Positions 8,201 through 12,811 of a stretch of 12,811 nt of DNA are shown here, piece after piece. Location of the stretch: assembly GCA_031282385.1 (NCBI GenBank), contig JAITDV010000099.1, positions 1-12,811 on the forward strand, in the 5' to 3' direction. The stretch comes from Planctomycetaceae bacterium. Its GTDB lineage: Bacteria > Planctomycetota > Planctomycetia > Pirellulales > Thermoguttaceae. The notes under the pieces were generated by a model that worked only from the letters and a program-made list of their open reading frames with translations, was not told where the DNA came from and searched no databases. Position numbers and translations under genes: made by a program. Within the stretch, counting starts at the first letter, position 1, and every line of letters starts with the position of its first letter.

Positions 8201-8753
8201 TGGTGTTTTGGGCAAGACCGGACGCGGAATCGGCGAACATTTCGGTGTAGATCGCAAGGATGTTGATATTTGGATGTGTACTTTGAGTAAAACGTTTGCA
8301 AGTTGCGGCGGTTATATCAGCGGTTCGCGGGAGTTGGTTGAGTATCTGAAATATACGGCGCCAAATTTTGTTTTCAGTGTTGGAATTTCACCGCCGAATT
8401 GTGCGGCGGCGTTAATGGCAATAAAATTGCTCGAAAGAGAACCGGAACGAGTGGAAAAATTGCATAAGAATTGTGCGTTATTTTTGCAGTTGGCTAAATC
8501 AAAAAAACTTGACACGGGAACGAGCTGTGATTCAGCAGTAGTTCCGGTAATATTGGGTAACTCAATGTTCGCAATGCGAATGTCAAAAGCACTATTTGAT
8601 CGCGGAATAAATGTACAACCAATTCTACATCCTGCCGTAGAAGAAAAAGCTGCAAGATTACGGTTCTTTATCACATCAGCACATTCACAAGAACAAATCG
8701 AATACACAATCAACTGTACCGCTGAAGAATTGGAAAAACTTAAAAATCAATAA
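5250..8753 (+). CDS. FAAL-ACP-alpha-oxoamine synthase fusion enzyme
   Basis: The 1,167-residue product joins three enzymatic units. Residues about 15-600 are a fatty acyl-AMP ligase: P-loop YTSGSTGTPKG (178-188), FNGAEP (299-304), YPCFGLAEGT (328-337), TGD (446-448), and a C-terminal Lys566 in SGKIQRH; FNGAEP and YPCFGLAE favour FAAL over ordinary acyl-CoA ligase. After a Pro/Thr-rich linker comes an acyl carrier domain (about 670-755) with phosphopantetheine Ser706 in GLDSLE. Residues about 795-1165 are a PLP-dependent alpha-oxoamine synthase: His906, DEAHS (979-983), and PLP-binding Lys1014 in LSKTF. By family knowledge the acid is adenylated, moved to the carrier, then condensed with an amino acid and decarboxylated to an alpha-amino ketone, as serine palmitoyltransferase makes 3-ketosphinganine. 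The amino acid and chain length cannot be read. The start is GTG; the next in-frame Met is residue 67, inside the ligase, and no Shine-Dalgarno sequence is seen. Confidence 0.93.
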   Translation: MPTLSPNFASIFGPSNLVQLVQYRAFTEPDSSAFVYLTNGVDAEIVLTNLDLDRAARRIAAWLQERNMFGQRILLLYPPGLDFIKAYFGCLYAGAIAVPVYPPHRNRSILRIQAIARSAGAAVTFSTEDVIKRVDNFIDEAPDLKKIPWVATTTLEPDLEDHWSIPDINTETIAFLQYTSGSTGTPKGVILTHGNLIHNSRAIYAGFEHSRHEVGVFWLPSYHDMGLIGGIIQPLFCGCPNIIMSPLSFLQKPFRWLAAITKYRATTSGGPNFAYDLCVRQISNEQIEQLDLSSWHLAFNGAEPVLAETMESFARKFERCGFRYESFYPCFGLAEGTLLVSGGFRCRPPVVCEFDADALAVGKAINVTENTSRKVKLVSSGQKVLPDVKIAIVDPETCVSCSDRIVGEIWVSSPSIAKGYWQSPEATEQTFNAQITNGDGTPFMRTGDLGFMIGNELFVTGRIKDLIIVRGVNIYPQDIEATVQRMSDLLRPLGGAAFMVKDAPKNANNRSVERLVIVQEVGRKFKGDAAPIYEAIRHAVALEHDINVEAIVLVKSGSIPKTSSGKIQRHACRNGFLNCSLSEVDRWVSADVSFDFVKGNELDNPMLEAIGIPDSKDIGRFVRGTIEPFAVEAPIKPILPTTKPTKASHIIVKETPGETPNDNAVLSLISREELATAVMEEVRKVAKERAANLTLDSDITALGLDSLERMEILASIEDRFGGQFPESILSELYTANQVLDAVLLYLGSGPRKPTSDEQITQSEIPEEYYRIGKFPEYVRLKAGLTLIKDTGLNRFFDVHEGITNDLAIIGGKEYINFSNYNYVNTSGDPEVIAAAVEACQKYGTSVSASRLVSGNKPIHRELENAISDFLGCEDTIVMVGGHSTNEGVIGHLLGEKDMILFDALAHNSIVEGARLSGARRRPFPHNDWEAADWILKNHRKEYRKVLIAVEGVYSMDGDYPDLPKLIEVKKRYHTLLMVDEAHSLGVLGKTGRGIGEHFGVDRKDVDIWMCTLSKTFASCGGYISGSRELVEYLKYTAPNFVFSVGISPPNCAAALMAIKLLEREPERVEKLHKNCALFLQLAKSKKLDTGTSCDSAVVPVILGNSMFAMRMSKALFDRGINVQPILHPAVEEKAARLRFFITSAHSQEQIEYTINCTAEELEKLKNQ

Positions 8754-9076
8754 AAGAAATTGCGTAATCATTCAGTGGAATGTTTTTTTGTGTTGTTTTG
8801 TAAACTAAGGCTGAAAGCCTTGAATCAATAGCGTAGGGTATTGCCATACGAAAATGATACCCAATAACTCAAGCCCCGAAAGGGTGAAATCAAAACTCTA
8901 TTAGTTGACGTAATTATTAGAAAATATATAACTGTTCAATAGTGGTTATGAACATTTATTTTTCTGTCCAGTTAGGGACGAAATGTTGGTGAAATCAGGT
9001 ATCAACGATTAACCTTACCAACATTGCTTCCCTACGGGACGCGTATAATTTGGTTCATCGCTTTCTGCCGATATGC

Positions 9077-9092
9077 CGTCCCTGACGGGACG
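9077..9092. repeat. Perfect 6-bp stem hairpin
   Basis: CGTCCC and GGGACG flank a TGAC loop, a perfect stem. It lies 68 bases before the start codon of the TPR/CHAT-like gene. No T-run follows, so it is not a canonical intrinsic terminator; a related CCC-TAC-GGG hairpin occurs just upstream near 9031-9040. Confidence 0.7.
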
Positions 9093-9147
9093 AGAAAATT
9101 CAGCAATATATTTGTGTGTTTGTGGATTCTGAAATGTATGTTTAACG

Positions 9148-9153
9148 AAGGAG
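9148..9153 (+). promoter_or_regulatory. Shine-Dalgarno sequence of TPR/CHAT-like gene
   Basis: AAGGAG is followed by seven bases and the ATG at 9161. This is the only strong ribosome binding site before any gene in the window and it decides the start in favour of residue 1 over the internal Met40, which has no such sequence before it. Confidence 0.85.
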
Positions 9154-9160
9154 ATTAATC

Positions 9161-12100
9161 ATGTCCGTTAAAAGTATCTATTGTCAATTATTTCGTCTGA
9201 ATGTATCTGGTAACAATACGACGAATAATTTTATCGAGCAAGTTGTTGAATGCGGCAATATTTTTGTCAGATTTTTGATGAAGAGTTGTTGCGGAGTGAT
9301 AATGTGGGCGTTGATTTGCGCAACGTTAATTCCGGTTATTGGCGGCAAAGACAATTTTGTGTTTGCCCAGATGGTCAATCGTGTTGTGCCTCCGCCGCCT
9401 TATTTTACTAATTCAAAACGCGCTTATGATCAAGGTGATTTTCCCGCTGCTTTGAAATTTCTTATAGACGACATAAAACATTCGGTCAAATTCAATTTAC
9501 CTAATGGTTTGCAATTGTATTGGGTTGATTCGATTTGTTTTCAAGCAATGATAGGCGAATGTCATTATCAAATGGGCGATTATAAAAATGCTATGGTTGC
9601 TTTCAACATGGCAGTTGATATTTACATGGATCAACCGGAGTGGCTTAGTAAAGTAACTTACGCTTTGAGTCCTGTTTTGAAACCGCGGCCGCCGTTACCT
9701 TGGGGAGTTTCGATGCGTAAAGGCGGAGTTGGTGATTTTACAAATTGCAAATTTCAGCTTCTACAACAGTCGCCTAAACTTATTGAGTTTGGCGGTGCGC
9801 CTGCAATGACGACTCAAAGCACATTGACTACAATTTACGCCGACGAAATCATCACACGTTTAGCAATCGCAATTAAACGCCGTGCAGAAATATTGGGACC
9901 GTTGTCCAGATTTGACGAACGCACATTGAAACTCAACAAGATATTTGCAGCCCGTCCTTGTCCGCCCAATCATTTTTCCGGCGCGTGGGTTGATATCTTA
10001 TACGGGCTGACGTTGTCCGCAATCGGCGACTATCAAATGGCAATTCCACAACTCGAAAAAGGCGTATTAATGCAAGCCGCATTCGATCACCAACTCACTG
10101 CTTACGCATTAAATGAACTTGGCAAAATTGCAATGTTGGACGGCAAGGCGCCGGCGGCACAACAATATTTTTTTGAGGCTTCACTTTGTGCTACATATTT
10201 TTTGGACAACGCGATAATCGGTGAAATTTTCAGCAATATTGCAAAAACGCAAAAATTAATTGATCAGACGAAACCAGTCTTACCGCTCAAGCAAGCACTT
10301 GATTATTTTGCAAGACCGAATACAAAAACCAAAACGAATCCAAGTCCGCAAGTTCTTATTCCAATTTTGCAGGAAATAGCAGACGACGCATTGACAGTAG
10401 GCGATATTAAAATTGCAGTAGAAGCGTGTACCAAAGCAAGAAATTTAATAAAATTTCCCGACACTGTACTCAATGCTAGAAATTTTTATATCAGTGCCAA
10501 AATCGAATATCTGGCAGCACTCATTAATTATTCTGCCAACCGTGCATTTTCAATTAAAGCCGGAGACGATTATCTTGTAAAATCAATTATGATAAATCGC
10601 CGTGCTTCTCTTTGGATGAATCATCTTGAGTTACTTGAATTGGCGTTTCATAACGGAATGGTTGCGACACGTGGATTGATTTCGCCGCATGAGGCAAGCG
10701 ATTTGTACGAAATGTTATTGCGTGATCCGACAGCAATTGATTGGGCAATTCGACCAACGGATAGTATTACGCTTATGACTTGTACGGATACGAAGGCGTA
10801 CCAACGATGGTTTGTTGTAGCCGCGTCAATGTTAGCGGACAAGGAAAAAGCGTTCGATATTTCTGAATTGGCAAGACGCGCCGCGTTTTATTCGATCTTG
10901 CAATATAGTACGCCGCCGGCTTTACAGTTGGGTCCGCGGCATCTGGCGTTGCGAATCATGTTTGAGGGAACAGGCAGCGACGTTGCGGAAGTGCAACAAG
11001 AGCGTAACATGCTTACGATTGATTTTGAAAAATTTGGAAAATTGTCCGATAAAATTCGTGATATAAAAAAACAACTTTTTGATATTTCAATTGTCCCCAA
11101 AGAAGCGAACCAAATTGAATTGCAAAAGAATTTATTGGCTGAACTTCAAACCGTGAGCGGCACTCAAGAGTTAATGTTGCGGCCGATTGCGTTATCCCGA
11201 ACAAAAGTATCAACAGTTTTTCCGCCGGTTGTCAAGTTGAATCAGTTTCGTAAAGAACTTCCCGAAAAGACGGCAATGTTGCTATTCTATGAAGATGCAA
11301 TTGGCGATATGCATGGTTTCCTTGTTGATCGCTATAACTTGCAATCATGGGTAATCGCAAAACCACAACGCGAACCAGCACTCGGTCAACTTATTACAGA
11401 TTATCTTGAAGCAATAGGAAATAAACGTGGCGGTAATGCGGTGTTGCGTGTTAAGGAGGACATTATTGATTCGGATAAAAAATGGAAAACTGCCGGTAAT
11501 GTTTTGTTTCGGCGTTTGCTTGGGCAAACACGAGATGTAAATTTCACGGAGCTTGTTGTGATTCCTTACGGCAGACTTTGGTATGTACCGTTTGAGTCGT
11601 TGACGGTGCAGGTCGGCAATGAACTTCGCCCGCTTATTTCGGCAAGTAACGAACCAATTACTGTTCGTTACGCCCCAATGGCATCACTTGGTATTCCCAA
11701 AAAAGCTGCTGCCAGAAGTAAAGTTGATGAGACGCTTGTAATTCACGGTGATTTGATGGGCAAAAATGATTCGGTTGCCGCTCTCGACGCAATTGATAAC
11801 TATACAAAAAACGGCGCGATAAAAAACATGGTGCTAATGCCATCAAAAGGTAATAAGTTACCAGATTTACCAGGAACAGCTTCTGCGTTTGCGACACAGG
11901 TAAAACAATTGGTTGTTTTGGATGATATTCCAACTGCCAACTTTAAGTTGCTGGAGTGGTCGCCATTTACAAGTGATAAAAACAGATCAAAACATCCGGT
12001 AGCAAGTTGGCTTACGCTGCCTTGGGGCGGACCGCAATTGGTTGTTTTACCGGCGTTTCATACTCCGGCGGAAAATGCGTTGAAGCCTCCAAGTTCATCA

Positions 12101-12457
12101 AAAACGCCATTGCTTTTGCCCAACGGTAATGATATTTTTATGACTGCAATGATTCTTGAAGCGTGCGGGGCAAAAACAATTTTAATCAGCAGATGGAGAC
12201 CCGGCGGACGTTCAACTTATGATTTAGTTGGTGAGTTTATGAAGGCATATCCAGACATGCCAGCGTCAAATGCATGGAGACAAGCGGTGTTAAATGTCGG
12301 TATAAAACAGATTGAAGTTGAACAGGAACCGAGAATAAAAATTACATCCAAAGACGAAAAACCGCTTGCAACTCACCCATTTTTCTGGAGTCCGTTCATT
12401 TTAATAGATAGAGGCGAAATATTCGACAAAAATGAAACCGATTCAGGAAAATTATAA
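9161..12457 (+). CDS. Exported TPR protein with degenerate CHAT domain
   Basis: The 1,098-residue product has a 39-residue N-terminal extension, then a hydrophobic segment (43-61) and a probable signal peptidase site after VFA (67-69), so it is likely exported. Residues about 80-380 contain TPR-like helical pairs (for example AYDQGDFPAALKFL, GECHYQMGDYKNAMVAFNMA, LSAIGDYQMAIPQLEKG), usually protein-binding. The C-terminus from about residue 775 follows the CHAT (caspase HetF associated with TPRs) pattern: ELVVIPYGRLWYVPFESL, LPDLPGTASAFATQVKQL, PQLVVLPAFHTP, ACGAKTILISRW and NAWRQAVLN. CHAT proteases use a His-Cys dyad. Where the family has LVVLSACETG this protein reads LVVLPAFHTP, with Phe966 in place of Cys, and no HG motif is visible upstream. 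Cys1002 in EACGAKT sits at the usual alanine position. I infer a non-proteolytic CHAT domain. It follows the fusion enzyme on the same strand after 407 bases, so a functional link is only possible. Confidence 0.88.
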   Translation: MSVKSIYCQLFRLNVSGNNTTNNFIEQVVECGNIFVRFLMKSCCGVIMWALICATLIPVIGGKDNFVFAQMVNRVVPPPPYFTNSKRAYDQGDFPAALKFLIDDIKHSVKFNLPNGLQLYWVDSICFQAMIGECHYQMGDYKNAMVAFNMAVDIYMDQPEWLSKVTYALSPVLKPRPPLPWGVSMRKGGVGDFTNCKFQLLQQSPKLIEFGGAPAMTTQSTLTTIYADEIITRLAIAIKRRAEILGPLSRFDERTLKLNKIFAARPCPPNHFSGAWVDILYGLTLSAIGDYQMAIPQLEKGVLMQAAFDHQLTAYALNELGKIAMLDGKAPAAQQYFFEASLCATYFLDNAIIGEIFSNIAKTQKLIDQTKPVLPLKQALDYFARPNTKTKTNPSPQVLIPILQEIADDALTVGDIKIAVEACTKARNLIKFPDTVLNARNFYISAKIEYLAALINYSANRAFSIKAGDDYLVKSIMINRRASLWMNHLELLELAFHNGMVATRGLISPHEASDLYEMLLRDPTAIDWAIRPTDSITLMTCTDTKAYQRWFVVAASMLADKEKAFDISELARRAAFYSILQYSTPPALQLGPRHLALRIMFEGTGSDVAEVQQERNMLTIDFEKFGKLSDKIRDIKKQLFDISIVPKEANQIELQKNLLAELQTVSGTQELMLRPIALSRTKVSTVFPPVVKLNQFRKELPEKTAMLLFYEDAIGDMHGFLVDRYNLQSWVIAKPQREPALGQLITDYLEAIGNKRGGNAVLRVKEDIIDSDKKWKTAGNVLFRRLLGQTRDVNFTELVVIPYGRLWYVPFESLTVQVGNELRPLISASNEPITVRYAPMASLGIPKKAAARSKVDETLVIHGDLMGKNDSVAALDAIDNYTKNGAIKNMVLMPSKGNKLPDLPGTASAFATQVKQLVVLDDIPTANFKLLEWSPFTSDKNRSKHPVASWLTLPWGGPQLVVLPAFHTPAENALKPPSSSKTPLLLPNGNDIFMTAMILEACGAKTILISRWRPGGRSTYDLVGEFMKAYPDMPASNAWRQAVLNVGIKQIEVEQEPRIKITSKDEKPLATHPFFWSPFILIDRGEIFDKNETDSGKL

Positions 12458-12484
12458 AAAACTTGAAGTTTCCTTTATTTATTT

Positions 12485-12811
12485 AGTTGTCCCTGAAAAA
12501 GTCATTTTGTTGTTTTAATGGTAGCCAACTTGTTCGCGGCGAGTTCGTTTGAGCATCTGAATGGGTACTCTTTGTCAATTAATTTTGATAATAGACCTTT
12601 TCGCTAACCTGTAGGCGACCACCCCTGACCCCTCCGAAGGAGGGGAATATTCGCCTCCGAATGGGCGTCTCCTTATTCGCCTCACTCGGAGGCGTCTTCT
12701 TATTCGCCCCCTTCGGAGGCGTATTCTTATTCCCCTCCTTCGGAGACCTCTTCTTATTCCCCTCCTTCGGAGGGGTTAGGGGTGGTCTCGGAGGAGTTAA
12801 AGGCGGTTTTT
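12485..12811. repeat. GC-rich hairpin-array repeat, right copy
   Basis: The reverse complement matches 113-414; the part outside the hairpin core (12485-12616) differs at about six positions, and 12505-12565 is identical to 334-394. The hairpin core (12617-12787) has one extra unit of about 27 bases compared with the left copy. Its boundary arms are 12617-12640 and 12764-12787. The outer copy of the TAGACCTTTT terminal motif, seen at 61-80 on the left, would lie beyond the window edge, so the copy is probably incomplete here. It starts 27 bases after the TPR/CHAT-like stop codon. Confidence 0.9.

Larger units (their letters stand above)
8754..9160. other. Spacer with a series of small hairpins
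   Basis: No gene is seen in these 407 bases. At least five inverted repeats follow one another: AAGGCTGAAAGCCTT (8807-8821), CGTAGGG/CCATACG (8832-8850), CCCGAAAGGG (8874-8883), a long imperfect stem joining 8975-8990 to 9017-9032 (AATGTTGGT with ACCAACATT), and CGTCCCTGACGGGACG (9077-9092). The first three, with their order and spacing, resemble dispersed intergenic repeats that I recall from other environmental bacterial genomes; that likeness is from memory. The region probably contains the promoter of the downstream gene or read-through signals from the fusion enzyme. Confidence 0.65.

Noticed and set aside
12164..12166. Cys1002 of the CHAT-like protein as the catalytic cysteine
   Set aside because: It falls in EACGAKTILISRW, which corresponds to the family AAGARSV-type segment beyond the active-site ACET motif, so it is not in the nucleophile position in the linear alignment.
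12458..12480. Possible terminator AAACTTGAAGTTT after the TPR/CHAT-like gene
   Set aside because: The palindrome has a one-base centre, so a hairpin with a workable loop has only a few AT-rich pairs; no GC stem with a T-run is present.
12617..12787. Possible CRISPR array because of regular 27-base units
   Set aside because: The units run directly into one another, differ from each other, and have no unique spacers; no cas gene is present. Palindromic tandem units explain it better.
1..12811. Composite transposon bounded by the long inverted repeats
   Set aside because: No transposase or integrase is encoded, most genes are core or metabolic, and similar repeats are likely dispersed in the genome; bounded cassette status is not supported by the sequence alone.

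Overview
The window is AT-rich bacterial DNA with five protein-coding genes in two divergent groups, separated and bordered by unusually repeat-rich intergenic DNA. No rRNA, tRNA, transposase or CRISPR array was recognised. The gene set (a TPR protein with a CHAT-like C-terminus and a signal peptide, a large FAAL-ACP-alpha-oxoamine synthase fusion, and a small lipoprotein with a C-terminal motif that I associate with planctomycetes) and the near-absence of Shine-Dalgarno sequences suggest a low-GC member of the Planctomycetota. This is a judgement from family resemblance, not a proven assignment.

Layout. Positions 1-601 are gene-free and hold a GC-rich hairpin-array repeat (about 61-414) directly followed by a MITE-like element (422-588). 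Genes etfB (4202 to 3351), a putative lipoprotein (3325 to 2690) and uvrB (2662 to 602) lie head to tail on the minus strand with gaps of 25 and 27 bases, so they probably form one operon. A 1,047-base intergenic region (4203-5249) contains a pair of ~80-base inverted repeats (4241-4320 and 4830-4907), with a second, inverted copy of the MITE-like element (4494-4665) between them. On the plus strand follow the fusion enzyme (5250-8753), a 407-base spacer full of small hairpins (8754-9160), and the exported TPR/CHAT-like protein (9161-12457). The window closes with an inverted second copy of the left-end hairpin-array repeat (12485-12811), which is cut by the window edge.

How the genes work together. 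The minus-strand group mixes electron transfer (EtfB, with no EtfA partner in the window), an envelope lipoprotein and DNA repair (UvrB); no single pathway links them. The plus-strand fusion enzyme is predicted to activate a fatty acid as acyl-AMP, load it on its own carrier protein, and condense it with an amino acid to give a long-chain alpha-amino ketone, as in the first step of sphingoid base synthesis. The downstream protein has the fold markers of a CHAT (caspase-like) domain but appears to lack the catalytic His and Cys, so it is more likely a scaffold or pseudoprotease than a protease. The most interesting points are the fusion enzyme, the apparently dead CHAT domain, the two hairpin-array repeats placed with the same polarity behind outward-reading genes, and an abrupt within-gene switching of third-codon-position base preference.
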